From assembly GCF_028502605.1 (NCBI RefSeq), contig NC_079232.1:4340001-4404000 (forward strand): a stretch of 64,000 nt of DNA, given 5' to 3'. This DNA comes from Trichoderma breve (Eukaryota; Ascomycota; Sordariomycetes; Hypocreales; Hypocreaceae). Position 1 is the stretch's first letter, and the number at the start of each line of letters is the position of its first letter. A model generated the notes under the pieces. It saw only the letters and a list, made by a program, of their open reading frames with translations. It did no database searches and had not been told where the DNA came from. Positions 19,652 to 31,300 of this stretch are shown here, one piece after another. Made by a program: the position numbers and the translations under genes.

Positions 19652-21222
19652 TTAGCGATCTCTATTTATACGGACATCTATGTCGCAGAGATATATCACG
19701 GGGCCAGAATAATAAATGCTCCCGAGTAACAATGCTCCTTGGTATATAGACTCACTGTCGCTCCCATCGCCAGGGGATTGTGTGATTCTTGCTGGCTCTG
19801 AAGAATTTTTTTTAGTGGAAGAGGCTGTAGTGATGTTGGAGGAGTTGCCCGCCGTCTTTTCGGGCCTGCTGACGCAGTAGCGATAGCCCTGCGAGATGGC
19901 ACAGGCAGATGGATTCGCTTCATCGAAAGAGAGGGACGGATTCCATGAGATCAATTCGTCAATGTCAACTGACGTATGAGTGTCAAATTAGTTTCGTGTC
20001 TTTCATAGAAGACGGGGGAACGGCAACACGATAATGGATAGACGCAGCTATCGAGTCGTGGGGGACAAGGGAGAAAATAATAACTTACCCCTGTAGGCCG
20101 ACGCAAGCCACAGACACTCATTCACGTTTTTCCCCCTGAGGTAATATATGGGCCCCCTATAGTGCTCATACGACTTGCAGGAATCCGCGGTTCCGGGTGC
20201 CAGAGGCAGAGGTTTCGGGGTGTATGGGATGCGGACAACTGTCGCATGTGCGTTGGTAACTTTGTTGGTAACTTTGTTGGGGATGCGTTGAGGTACTGGT
20301 TTATCCATATGGAAGCCAGGGCCCTTTTTGTATCCCGCACCAGGACGGAGTTTCGAGCTTGAAGAAGCAGATCTGGAGTCGGTCTGCGTAGGATTGTTGG
20401 GAGGAGCCGTTCTTTATAACGCGATCAGCAAGCGCGTTGAGTAAATAAATGCAACGTTTAATGGGAGGATATCACGGTTCACACTTACATCGTTGCAGTG
20501 GTTGCTTCATTTAAAGTGTATGGAGGTTGAGAAGTGATTGGGTATTTGGCAACTCCGCATCTATCGGTCGGTCAACTCTAATAATCATCTTGTCACAAAC
20601 AGGGCGCATTCTGGAGGGACTTACGACGACGCCAGTGACGAGTGTGCGCTGGCCAATTCATCATCGTATCCGATAGGAAAATCCAAATGAGCCTGCTGAA
20701 CGAGCAGGTTGCAGTCCGAACACAGCTCGGCAGACGTTGCATTCTCTTTAGTGTTCCATTTGAAGAAGTACGGAGAGCAGAAAATTTTCGTGGCCCTAAT
20801 CGCTCTATATCAGCGAAGATGGACACGTAATCATGGCAAAGCCACACTCACGGGTCTCTCACACAGGAGTAGTGAAACGTGTATAAGAGAAGGTCCGAAA
20901 CATAGGTGGGAGGAAGCTTATAATCCTCTGTCCCCAGAAAGTCTGAACTGTCGCAAACGGAGCGTTGTTTTTCGTTCAAGGCCATTAGATCACTCCAACA
21001 GGTTCTGGTGCAAATTTCGGAAAGAAGTTGTGGCGAGGTAAAAGTTTGTCCCATGGCAATCATATAAAGTCTGAGGCTGCATCCGACCGTCTCATAGAAT
21101 GTGGCACTATTATAGAAAGCGTTAAGTGGTCTGTTAATACAGACGTTGGAACGGGTAAAATGAAAACACATACTTGCAAGCAGCAGTAATATCAACATTC
21201 CCTGAAACCCCATACCAAGCAT
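19652..21222 (-). CDS. secreted LysM-domain protein, five exons, 417 aa
   Basis: Exons 20852-21222, 20625-20795, 20489-20560, 20089-20411 and 19652-19968; introns 56, 64, 77 and 120 bp, all GT...AG, total length an exact multiple of three. The signal peptide starts MLGMGFQGMLILLLLASM. The N-terminal part is the Cys-rich segment that precedes LysM repeats in this fungal class: AFYNSATFYETVGCSLRLY, LSEICTRTC, FHYSCVRDP, FCSPYFFKWN, ELCSDCNLLVQQAHL, IGYDDELASAHSSLASSCG. A Thr/Pro/Ser linker with a 12-bp tandem duplication follows. One LysM (about 281-344) has C-x-SYEHY...NVNECLWLAS...IDELISWNPSLSF...CAISQGYRYCV. LysM modules bind chitin or GlcNAc oligomers. Such proteins shield hyphae, dampen host chitin sensing or act in self-signalling; which applies here is unknown. 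An alternative 3' exon is possible. Confidence 0.8.
20252..20280. repeat. 12-bp tandem duplication inside the LysM gene
   Basis: GTTGGTAACTTT occurs twice in tandem, followed by GTTGG. On the coding strand this duplicates four codons (KVTN KVTN) in the linker, keeping frame. Confidence 0.8.
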
Positions 21223-22842
21223 TCCTTGAGAGGATTAGACAGTACACAAGTGGCTGCAGGAGCACACTCCATAGCTAATATGGATATTAGCGCTGAAAAC
21301 TTCGGTCAAGTTTCTTAAATCAGGTATTTTGAGGTGTCAAAACCGTGAAATAACGGACCAAATAATAAACCGAGAGAGGCATCGAGTTCAGATGCGCTTG
21401 AACAAGGTACGCCAGTATCTCAATGTTGATGAACCAAACTTAGGGGAACAAGAGAACGGCTCCGTGAGAGGGAGCTTGGAACTGGTTAAAAAAAGCAGGG
21501 CGCGGATGCTCCACTCCAGCTCGTGAAATTGCACTACCCATGTCCCTTAAATTAGGCATCTGTGACCAGCATTCGAAGAGTGCCGTCCAACAGCATTTGA
21601 ATCAAGGCGCTTGGAGCTGTATCTCAAGCCAGAGGCACGTGTAGTATCTATTTCCGACTTGCGAACAAATAGAGTGCATGACAGCGCGAATAAGAAGAAG
21701 GCAGTCAATTGAATCGCAGATTGAGCTCTATTTGAAGAAAAAGATAAACCGCGGCATCTGGTGAAGCGATTCATGTGTTGGTTGTAAAAAGCCGCTAGAC
21801 TCTATTTTGGCGTTGAAGGATTCGGTTGTTGGTCGCATGTAAACATCGGCACAAAATCAAGGGGAGTGGCGATTCACCGCCAGAGGATGCTAGATACTAG
21901 AGGAACATGCATGTAGTAGTGATAGAAGAAGTAGATAACAAAAGAAAGTAGCGATGATAGAATGTAGTAGAAAGACTCAGTAGATAGAAAGCGGTTTCTG
22001 AGTGTCTCGCCATTTTATTTAAGCTGGATATACAGTATGTAACCATTCCCTAAACTCAATATTTAAGCATGGGTTATTTTAGAGAGCTGAGTCTTTAGCC
22101 TAAGCAGATATCATTTTGTTACGGCGACGGTTTTTTTGTGTGGATAGGAATGTACCTTTACTTTCTTCACTTCTGAACGCCACCCAACATTAAATAGGTA
22201 ACTAACTAGAATTCGAATATTCGTTATTCGCTTTCCCCATATTATAAATGAATAGCTTAACTTCGTACATCCACGACATACCTGTCGTATATACCAAGAT
22301 TTATTACATATTTGGTGGTAGATTATATCATTCTGTTGGCCACAAGTTCGGACGCATGCTCCACCCACCTACCATAGGTACTCTACTTGCACCCTTTATT
22401 GCAAAAGAGTTCGTTGCTAATCATTCCTTGTACCAGGAAACAAAAATGGTGAATATGTAAAGCCTATTGGACAACAATCACCTATATGTTTTTGTTTACT
22501 TATCTTATTTATGGCAGGGGTGCTTCGAGAAAACCGTCATGTTGATCGTAAGGGTGTATCTAGAAATCCATGACGTTGTGTTGACATCCGCCATTTCTCA
22601 ACCCACAGTCATATTATCATCGTCATATATAATCGTAAACACATGGTTCTTATGTCATATTGATTTCAAGCACATTGAACATTCTGCGACAATCGTGCGG
22701 GGAGATTGGTATTTAATTGAAAGCATCTCCTACAGAAAGCGGTCTTACGTACTTCTTCGCTTTTGTTAGCAACGGAGCTTGAGCGCATATAATATTCTGC
22801 TAATTCTTTTCACGCACGCAGACTATCTAATTATTATCAACC
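21223..22842. other. intergenic with degenerate AT-rich repeat
   Basis: At about 21885-22000 there is a stretch resembling the dispersed repeat (TAGATACTAGAGGAAC, AGAAAGTAGCGATGATAG). A 100-codon plus-strand ORF at 22467-22769 is hydrophobic but matches nothing. CATATAATATT at about 22784-22794 is a plausible TATA box for the alcohol dehydrogenase gene. Confidence 0.45.
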
Positions 22843-24375
22843 ATGGCAACTTCAAAAGCGGCGTATCTCGCCGAAAAGGTTATTGGGCATGATGATAATG
22901 CCATAATTGAGCAAGATGTCTCCAATTATCCAGAAGACTCGTTAGATACCATGAAGGCTTTGGTCTGGAAGGGAAAGCAAAAAGTCGAGATTGGTTTGTA
23001 CATCCCCTCTCATTGTTAATAATTCTTCAATATTCTTACATTTCTCCCAAGCCGAGGTCCCCAAGCCCCAGATTCTAGAGGATACCGACGTAATTCTCAA
23101 AGTCACTGGTTCCACTGTCTGCGGCTCAGATTTACACCTCTACCATGGCGTAGTGGTACAACTTGCCGACGGCGACATTCTAGGACACGAGTTTTGCGGC
23201 ATCGTAGAACTAGTAGGCCGCGCTGTCACCAAAGTTCAGGTCGGGAAGAGATATGTCGCTTCTTTCCAGATTGCTTGCGGAGATTGCTTCTTCTGCAAGC
23301 AAAAGTTGTCGTCGCAGTGCGAAAAGACCAACGCAAACACGACTATGAAGGGCCTGTATGGCGGGAGGACGGCAGGCATCTTTGGGTATTCTCATCTAAC
23401 AGGCGGATTTGCTGGTGGGCAGGCAGAATATGTCCGTGTGCCATTAGGTGATGTGAATTTGTTGGAGATTCCTGATAATGTGTCGGACGAAAAGGGTGAG
23501 CATGACTTTAATCTTCACGGCCTCAAGTTCTAAATGATCATAACGCTAACCCATCGCACAGCGCTATATCTCTCTGATGTTCTCTGCACATCTTACCACG
23601 CCGTCAAAGATACAGCTGTCTATCAAGGAGATCAAGTAGCCATCTTCGGCGCAGGCCCCATCGGACAGATGGCTGGTGTTTTTGCCCTAGGAGAGGGAGC
23701 TTCCAAAATTATTTTCGTAGACACCGAACCGCGGCTCACTTTCATCAAACAGCGTTTCCCTTCAGAGCACAGCGACAAACTTACTCTGGTAGACTATAAG
23801 AAGCTGTCGCACGGCATCACTTCCAAGGAAACTGTTGTCAGCAAATTAAAGGAGCTTTGCAGCGGCCGAGGACCAGACGTCGCCATCGAGTGTGCGGCAG
23901 GAGAATACGCCAAGGGCTGGATGCATTGGTTGGAAATGACGATTGGTGCTGAGACTGATACCAGCGAGATTCTCAATGAGATGATTGAAGGAGTGCGCAA
24001 CTATGGTCGCTGTGGCGTCACGGGAGTTTATGTCGCATACGTAAGTACATGTCTGGGTCGCACTCTCAAATTACCATGTGCTAACAATCGAATAAGACCA
24101 ATCACTTCAATGCTGGCTCCCTCATGCAGCGAGGCATTCGACTCATAGGAAACGGCCAAGCACCGGTGCACAAATACTGGGATGAACTACTTGCCAAGAT
24201 CCAGAAAGGCGAGCTCGACCCTATGCAGATGGTGTCTCACAGAGTCAGACTCGAAGATCTGGGCAAGGTATATGCAAAGTTCGATGCAAAGGACGAAGGC
24301 ATGCAAAAGGTGTTTGTCGAGACCAGATTCTCTCTGCCCAAGGCTCCAGAGTCTCCTGAAGTAACTCGGTATTAA
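22843..24375 (+). CDS. zinc-dependent alcohol dehydrogenase (MDR family), 450 aa
   Basis: Four exons: 22843-22993, 23052-23495, 23562-24040 and 24097-24375; introns 58, 66 and 56 bp, phases 1, 1, 0. The product oxidises or reduces an alcohol/aldehyde with NAD(P)H in the cytosol. Signatures: TGSTVCGSDLHLYHG (catalytic-zinc Cys), ILGHEFCGIVELVG (GHE motif), the four-Cys structural-zinc lobe CGDCFFCKQKLSSQC, and the nucleotide-binding VAIFGAGPIGQMAGVFALG. The C-terminal half has GRGPDVAIECAAGEYAKGW and NHFNAGSLMQRGIRLIGNG. The domain order and long N-terminal extension (MATSKAAYLAEKV...MKALVWKG) resemble fungal formaldehyde/threonine-dehydrogenase-like MDR enzymes. At 450 aa it is longer than the usual 340-390 aa. 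The exact substrate is not deducible. It stands alone between repeat-containing spacers. Confidence 0.88.
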
Positions 24376-25143
24376 ATTTATTGTAAAGTCCCATATCATA
24401 TCCTCTCTTTCCGAGCACCTATCTACATAGTTATAGTATTTTTTCCAAGATAATACCAGCCAGCACCCCAAGTCCACTATGCAACATCTCGTATCTCAAA
24501 TTTAAAGCTACCTACATATAGGTATTTTAGTAAGGAGCAAGGGATAATACCAGAAACTAGGGGAATATAACTACATGTATAGGTAGTAGCAGATACTGGA
24601 ATAAAATATTGATGGTAACTGAAAGTAGTGAATATTTGAAGAGCTAAACATTTATCACTTGCTAGAAGACTAGATGCGTATTCTAACATTCTAATACTTG
24701 AACCTCACGCAGTCGTTGGGGTGCTGAATAGTATTTTCCTTTTAATCTTATACCGTCGTTACTATAAAAAAAGGTCAGGGGTAGCCGGTTGATAGTTGCA
24801 CAGAATTCTCTCATAGGTAAGGAAGCGATAGTTCAGCGGTTTAACAGGCACAATGTATCGTGTATCATGGCGTACACAAACATATATACTATATATGCAT
24901 GTACACAAGTTGGTATAGCAACCTCCTCTCACTATCATCAATATCGCCCATCTCCCATCCATCAAGCCCTGGATTCGCTCCACGCACTATTCTATCCCGT
25001 CATAACAAGCCATATCCGTCTCTGGCTCTCGGTAATCTAAGTCGTTCATCTACGCTGTGCTTTCGCAACAAAAAGACAAAAGAGTTTTTTTTTTAAAAAA
25101 AAAAAGAAAGTCAAGGAGAGGAAGAAGAAAAGAGGAACCTCGC
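24376..25143. other. intergenic, degenerate repeat and poly-A/T tract
   Basis: A copy of the dispersed repeat motif (GTAGCAGATACT) lies near 24581-24592. At 25085-25106 there is a run of T directly followed by a run of A. A tRNA-like phrase TAGTTCAGCGG near 24828 has no matching B box. No gene seen. Confidence 0.45.
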
Positions 25144-26880
25144 TCATGCCTCCGACTTCTTCCTACTGGACGACGCTTCAGCAACCACCAAAATACCCGC
25201 TCCCGTAACACCGCCATCGTGGCAAGGACTCAACACGACTCGCAGACGGCCGTTGTCACCGAATCTGCGTGCCAGCAGCTCGTCTAGAAATTGTTGGCAG
25301 TCGGCTAAGTAATCCTGGAAATGAACTATGCAGCCACCGGTGTAACCTACGCCGAGCTCGCGAATGGGGGAGCTCGTATCTGCGTCTCCGTTTGCGCCTG
25401 CCTTTGCGTTCTCGGGCAGCTCGTCTGCAAGTGTAAGCAGGGCGACGATGGCGGCGGCGATAATGCCTGATGCCCGCACTTCAATGGCCTTTGCAATGTG
25501 ATACAGTGCAACAGCAAGATCTTCTGTCCACGAGAAAGAGGAGTCGGTACCTTCGGGGATCTGGCGTCGCAGCTTCTCCAGCAGGGCGGATGGGGGCTGT
25601 AGCGGCTTATAATGACTTAGAAATGTTGTTGTCAGGCTCTCTTTTTCAAGAAGCTTCTTCGGGAGCGTCTCAACGGCTACTTTGGACTCGTTGACTAGAT
25701 AATCGACCAGGATGATTCGTGCCAGCTCGCCCAGATATCTCCCTGCCGTCATGTACTCCAGGGGCTGAAAGCCGGGCCTCTCGTTTTGCAAAGACAAGAC
25801 ATCGTCCCATTTGGTGACTAGATTTACCTCTGCCATAGGCGGCAGTGTGCCCTTTATGCTCCACTCGGTGTTGACTGCGATTTTGGCGTCGGCAACCTCC
25901 TCGCCGGGAAGAAGGCTCACCATCTGCGGGCGTTTGCTAGGATGCAACAGATCCAGCTTCAGGGGCACCGTAGCGTTAGATCCCGTCCCAAGAATCAGAG
26001 CCATGGCTGCTCGACGATGCTCCGTGCCGCCGTAGCTGAAGATGCACGACACCAGCGTCGATACGGCGTCGTTTGCAAGAGCGGTGACTTTAATTGGCGG
26101 TAGCTCAGTCCGTCCAGAATCTGCGTAGCCTTGCTCAATGTAAGCTCCCAAGTCGATGCCAGACGGCAGAGCGAATCCTTTGCCCATGTCCATCAACAAG
26201 GCGTGAGAGACGGATCGCTGCTCCATGGGGAAGCTGAAAGTAACGCCCAAGGGCAGGGGCACATCGTTGGGGATGTCAAATGCTTTGCAGCCTTCGTCCA
26301 CAACGTCGGCGATGCATCTTCCTATCCATGAAAAGAGACTGTTTGCGTTGTCGTTTTTGAGATGGTTGTCAATGGGCCACGACCTCTCAAGTGGTCGCTG
26401 GACACGTGATGCAGGATCTTGGTGGTCACCATGCAGCTCGACGAAGCCAACTCGAAGATTTGTCCCTCCTCTAAGCAATATGGGGTTAGTATAAACGATC
26501 CAAGGCTTGAAGGCCCCCTCTTGATGAAATCCTCTCGTTGGAGAGGCCAGGTAGTCTCACATGTCTATTGCCAGGTGCCTAGATATCATGAAATTCATTA
26601 GCCCTATGCTGTTCACTTCCACCAAGCTTACATCACTCGATGTGCAGTATACTCTTGAATTGCACTCGAGGAGAGACAATAGAATCACTCACCTTCCACC
26701 TCCTTGCTCAGCGATAGGCCTCAAGATAGACTCAGATATCGGCGTAGGCAAGAACTGATCCCTCGAATTCGCAGCCAGGTCCTTAAAGTTGTCCAGAAAT
26801 TTCCGCGACAGCTCCTCCGACCTATCGACGTCGATGCTCAGCGGCTCCAAGAACCGGTGGATGTCCGTGTAAGAAGCCAT
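25144..26880 (-). CDS. hexokinase-family protein, possibly atypical, 510 aa
   Basis: Exons 26693-26880, an 18-nt microexon 26561-26578, and 25144-26470; introns 114 and 90 bp. The microexon encodes most of HLAIDI and is needed to restore the phosphate-1 loop HLAIDIGGTNLR. Other hexokinase signatures: GVTFSFPMEQ, catalytic Asp in LANDAVSTLVS, phosphate-2 loop ILGTGSNA, glucose-contact NTEW, and a C-terminal SPCHDGGVTGAG resembling the adenosine site. Canonical enzymes have a Thr-Lys pair in WTKGF; here the stretch is MDMGKGF, with Lys kept but Thr replaced by Gly. The protein may phosphorylate glucose or fructose in the cytosol, or be one of the regulatory, weakly catalytic hexokinase paralogues known in filamentous fungi. 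A TG-free leader and no signal peptide are consistent with a soluble protein. Confidence 0.85.
26561..26578 (-). other. 18-nt microexon of the hexokinase-family gene
   Basis: Bounded by acceptor GATATCTAG and donor GTGAGA on the minus strand. It contributes one base, five full codons and two bases. Skipping it keeps the frame (18 is divisible by three) but deletes HLAID from the ATP-phosphate loop. Confidence 0.7.
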
Positions 26881-28189
26881 GGCTTTAGAGCTTTTTGTAT
26901 GTACCAGCGAAAATGCAAGAAGAGACGCTATCAAGGGAATCTCATGATATTATGCGGAGGGCGCAAAAAAAAGAAGAGAAGCAGCCACCCGGGTATAAAC
27001 CCCAAGAAAAAGCACACCCACACCCACACACAGACGCCAGATGACTCTTGATGGTGAGATTCCCGATATCCAAAAGGCAGGACGACAGGACACAGACAAA
27101 GTTGCTCACCTCCCTGAATAGGATGGAGATGGCAGATAGCAAGAAAAATATACCCGGCAGTGAATGGGAGGCGTTATGGAGCAAATGTTGGAAGCCGGTC
27201 AGAACGTAGCATCGATTTTTAGTGGCCTTTTTTGGAGGGGAACCTATGGGGGCTCGTTCCCTCTTTTCCTCCTGTTTGCTGGCTCTTAGGGCGGGTTGCC
27301 GGCGGTTTTGCGGGCGAATCTTGGTTGGAGATGGGGCTCTTTTGGTTCTTCTGGCTCTTCTGGAAGGGCTTCAGGATCACTGATTCGCAGCTAGTTTCAA
27401 TGTTTGTTGCATTGGGTTAAAATAGGCCGGGCCGGGCCTTGCATGATTCAAAAAAGTACCGAGACGAAGCCTTATTTTGAGCGGTACCTGGTAAGTTGCG
27501 TTGTTTCGAACATATTGTTATGGACAGTATTACTGCTGCCTTGGTGCTACAGTAAGTGCCTGTGCTCTGTCCTACTAAGGTACATGTACTAAGAGATAGC
27601 GCTGGGCTGATGTCCAAGATACAGCCCTCTGTATTACTCGTACTCCGCATCACTGCTTATCTCATTAGTACTAGTAGTTTATAAATAGATTTCGACCATG
27701 AAAAAGATGTCAAACATGAGGTATAATCCACGACATTAAATGCTACCTACTTTAGAATGCTACGACATTCTTTTACTCTGTCCTCGACTCCAACCTCAAA
27801 ACTCATTAACCGGTATATCGCTGCATCGGTACATCGGTACCCGAGTACTTCCAAAACAATAGCGACCCCTGCGGCGCTGCTCCTTTCGGACTAGCGCCAT
27901 CCCCAAGCAACGCAACCGCTCCTCTCCATGACGCTATGCGCTCCGTCCAATCTCGTCGCAGCATCTTCGCGCGAAGCTCAAGTGCTTCCAAAGAAGAGGC
28001 ATCGCCATAGTCAACTCTTTTTCTATCATTTTGGATATCATTTTATTTTATTTCTTGTTTAGCAAGAAAGTCTTGATCTACGTCCAGCTACATCTTCAGT
28101 TTTAACTGAGAACTTCTGTGCCAACCGACAGAAACAAAACACCCGCCCTTGACTTCCCCCATCACCGCCATCCATCCCGCGCCCTCATT
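26881..28189. other. divergent intergenic region between hexokinase-like and GILT-like genes
   Basis: About 1.3 kb serving as promoter for both flanking genes. It contains a CACACC/CACACA low-complexity stretch near 27010-27035 and G/T-rich sequence at 27230-27370. Only short, unsupported ORFs. Confidence 0.5.
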
Positions 28190-29174
28190 ATGGACGAGAA
28201 GCATCAGCATCAGCATCAACCGCAAACCATGGCATCTCCTCAGCGTTACCGCGCCCGTGATCTGCTGCTCCTCATCATGTGTTTCTTCGTGGGCGTTCAC
28301 TTCTGGACACACTCCGTCACAGTGCCCCCTCTGCCGCAGCAGGCCACCGAGTCTCTCGCGCCGACGCAAGACGACGGCAGCGCCAATGGCCTCGTCCCAT
28401 TTGAAGCGCACATCATCAGCAAGTGTCCTGATACCAGGGTATGCGAGAATCGACGCGACTATCCTATACTCTATCTTTTCTAATGGTCTCTCTCTATAGC
28501 ACGCTCTCCGCAACTTGATCTTGCCCGTCATGCAGAAAATACACGACAAGGTTGATTTCAAGCTCTCGTACATTGGCAAGTATGTCAACCCAGCTCTCCC
28601 ATATCCATGGCATCTCGCAATCATGCCTATCACCCACATCTAGCATCCATGCTAACACACTGGCACTCAGGCCCACTGCCAACGGCGGCGTCGACTGCAA
28701 GCACGGCCCCTCCGAGTGCATCGGCAACATCATCGAACTCTGCGCCCACGAGCTGTATCCCGACCCCAAGATCTACCTAGGTTTTGTCATGTGCCTGACC
28801 AAGGATTACCCCCAAATTCCCGATCGCACGCTCATCGAAGACTGCGCCCTCGAGCATGCCATCGACTTCAACAAGCTCAACGAATGCGCCGCCCGCGACG
28901 AGACCGCCCACGGCATAGAGTTGCTGCGAAACAGCGTCCAGCGGTCTGCTGAGGTGAGCCTCCCCCTTACAAATCGCGAGAATGGTTGGAAAGATGCCAT
29001 GACAATGAATCTAACGAATTCTTCTTTTAGGCCAACGTGACGATTAGCTGCACCATCAGACTCAACAACGAAGTCTACTGCATCCGCGACGACGATCAAT
29101 GGAAGGACTGCCCGAACGGCCCTGGGGTCAACGACCTCGTTCTCGCTATCGAGAAGCTGTACCGCTCGTCTTAA
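28190..29174 (+). CDS. GILT-like thioreductase family protein with a degenerate active site, 251 aa
   Basis: Exons 28190-28438, 28500-28579, 28671-28953 and 29031-29174; introns 61, 91 and 77 bp, all in frame. The N-terminus has a basic stretch and one hydrophobic segment (DLLLLIMCFFVGVHFW), likely a type II signal anchor or uncleaved signal. The luminal part has the GILT layout: VPFEAHIISKCPDTR at the active-site position, LPVMQKIHDKVDFKLSYIG, the signature CKHGPSECIGNIIELC, then VMCLTKDYPQIP and a Cys-rich C-terminus. Animal GILT reduces disulfides in lysosomes with a CxxC pair. Here the site is C-P-D-T, so the resolving Cys is missing, and classical disulfide reduction is doubtful. It converges on the DcpS gene and overlaps its coding end by 29 bp. 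Confidence 0.83.
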
Positions 29175-30264
29175 GCGGCTCATAGATATCCGTCCACAAC
29201 TCGCTCGCCTCGCCCAACGTGTAGCTCATCGACAGCGCATCCATGCCCGTCTCGTCGTCTCCCCCCATCACCTTTAATGTCTCTAGAATACTGTCTAGGC
29301 CGACGGCCTTGCCCGTGGCTTGCGTGGCCCCGGCCTCTAACGCGACATGAACAATGTGTATATGAAAGTGGTAATAGGTCGGTTGATAGTGAACATAGAG
29401 CTTCAGCTGGTTCTCCTCGATGCTCGGGTACGTCTGGGTCGTGGCGCTGGTGACCTTGGCCTTGATGTGCTCCAACCAGGGAATGTGCTTCTTCTTGAGA
29501 TCCCGCAGCGACCAAATGTCCCGCCGCTCCACCAGCGCCAGCAGGTGCAAGCCCTCGAGCGTCTTGCGGTCCCAGTTGAGGTCCGGCAGCAGGAGGAAGC
29601 CTTCGTCGCCGGCCTCGCCGAGCTTGGTTCTGTAGATTACGTCTTCCACTTCGGTCCTGCCCTCGATAATGTTGAATACCCAGTTTAGTCTCCCTTGCTC
29701 CCTCTTTTGCTGCATAAACGGCCGGATGTGATTCTTGTAAATCTCGGGTGTCTCCGTGACGAATCGCACGCCCTGCTTGCTGTACTTTTTGACGTGCGCC
29801 TCTGTACAAGGATAAATCAAGTTGATCTTCAAGTCGGCAAAGAAGTCGACGCCATTCTCGTGTCCGTTGTCGCCATCGGGCTTGACCTCGTTTTCCACAG
29901 GCCCTGTCCTGGCCATGCTCCACGCGTAAATGTCGTTGGCGCCTAGATTCCGCAGCCGCGAGAGCGACGAGGGCAGGCCGGCGAGATACACCTCTGATGA
30001 GGGGAACGTGGCTCGCTCGACGACCATGACGGCGGGTTGGTCGTCGATTGTGCCGTGGAGAGCTACGCGACGGCCTGCTTGGTCTTTTTTGTTGTTGTTA
30101 GTATCATGTTTGCAAAATGTTCATGTAGGGCTCAGAAGAATGAATCAAGTGGTGTAGCTACGAATGAATGGAAGAATGTGGGCATACAGACCTTGGTTGA
30201 GAACCTTGAGAAGCTTGAATTTGGGCACCGCCGCCTCGGCCTTAGCTTTAATCTCGGCGTCCAT
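29146..30264 (-). CDS. DCS1: scavenger mRNA decapping enzyme (m7GpppX diphosphatase), 333 aa
   Basis: Two exons, 30192-30264 and 29146-30074, separated by a 117-bp intron (30075-30191). Exon 1 gives MDAEIKAKAEAAVPKFKLLK, the usual start of fungal DcpS. The C-terminal HIT-like catalytic region is HYQPTYYHFHIHIVH at about residues 253-267, with the HxHxH triad. The N-terminal dimerisation/swap domain contains RVALHGTIDDQPAVMVVERA and the middle PDLNWDRKTLEGLHLLALVERRDIWSLRDL. The enzyme hydrolyses the short capped fragments left by 3'-to-5' mRNA decay, releasing m7GMP, in cytosol and nucleus. The length matches the family. Its 3' coding end overlaps that of the GILT-like gene on the other strand. 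The symbol is by analogy with yeast Dcs1. Confidence 0.92.
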
Positions 30265-31300
30265 TGCGCGTGAATTGGACGATTTCTCGTAATTTAAGCA
30301 AGAATATGGCCAGAGGAGAATTACTAGGCAATTCTTAACCCGAGAATGACTTTTTAAAGGGGAATGAAGTTATGTGAAGCTGGGTCGTTGGTGAAGCCGG
30401 AGATGAATGAAGTCGAAATTTAGTTGCAAGTTCCAAGGTGGGAGAAGCTCAAATGCCCCTCCTCAACGGTCGATAAGATTACGGGTACCGGTACATGCAC
30501 TTCGGGAGCTGTCAAAGGACACTCGAAAAGTCAATGGCACATCGGTTTCCAATTAATTAACGTGATCCGCCCACTAGCACCCAAGTTACGGTACCCCAAA
30601 CTCCACATATACTATTTTACATTCTCAAGTAAACAAACATCGAAAGCACAATCCCTCCCAAACATCGCATCATAAAAACAAAATCGTTCACTCACATCTT
30701 TCACGCTTCAAAATGTCCACATCAAAAGAAAAGGCCATTTTTTGCTATCGAAACTAAGTAGGCAAGTATATCTGAGACGACGCCCCTTGTATGTCCATGC
30801 CTGTACTGTAATACGCAACACCTCAGTGTTACATCAGCGGTAATATGTTGCTCCAACTCTTTCAGCTCCATCACAACTCCATGCTCTGAGAAATGTAGCC
30901 CAGCCCAGTGACAAGAATGATTCCGCTCGCGCGCCATCCTCAAACTCTGGCTAAAAAAACATTAAGGTAGTTGTTTCATCTCAAGCTGTCGTCTCCAATT
31001 AAACATCAACTTCGTCGCTCCTGAAATGGGGTATTTTGAAAAAATAAAACGTTTGCAAATGTATCAAAACGCGGCGCAATCTCTGTCCCACAAATTCGGG
31101 CTTTGTGAAGGCGCTTCTCATGTACTTCGTCAAGAGGAATATGTGCATCTGAGAGGTAATCGGGTGGGTTGATATATGTAACGATGCAACATTTGTCGAA
31201 GGGAATAAATATCCTGTCGTTCCAGAAATCAGGAGAGTGGGTGAGGAGGAGACGGATGATGGGAATATTTATATATCATCAAACAACAGTGGGTGTTTTA
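30265..31300. other. intergenic
   Basis: Promoter of DcpS on one side and 3' flank of the SH3 gene on the other. A 73-codon ORF here has no support. No repeats seen. Confidence 0.5.

Noticed and set aside
21123..21166. Possible intron near the start of the LysM gene (GTATGT...AACAG)
   Set aside because: The splice would shift the frame and destroy the Cys-containing domain that reads through without it.
24820..24900. tRNA-like A-box phrase TAGTTCAGCGG
   Set aside because: No B box (GGTTCRANTCC-type) at the right distance and no cloverleaf pairing.
29180..29923. 247-codon minus-strand ORF in another frame of the DcpS gene
   Set aside because: Arg/Gly/Gln-rich out-of-frame translation of a strongly supported enzyme.
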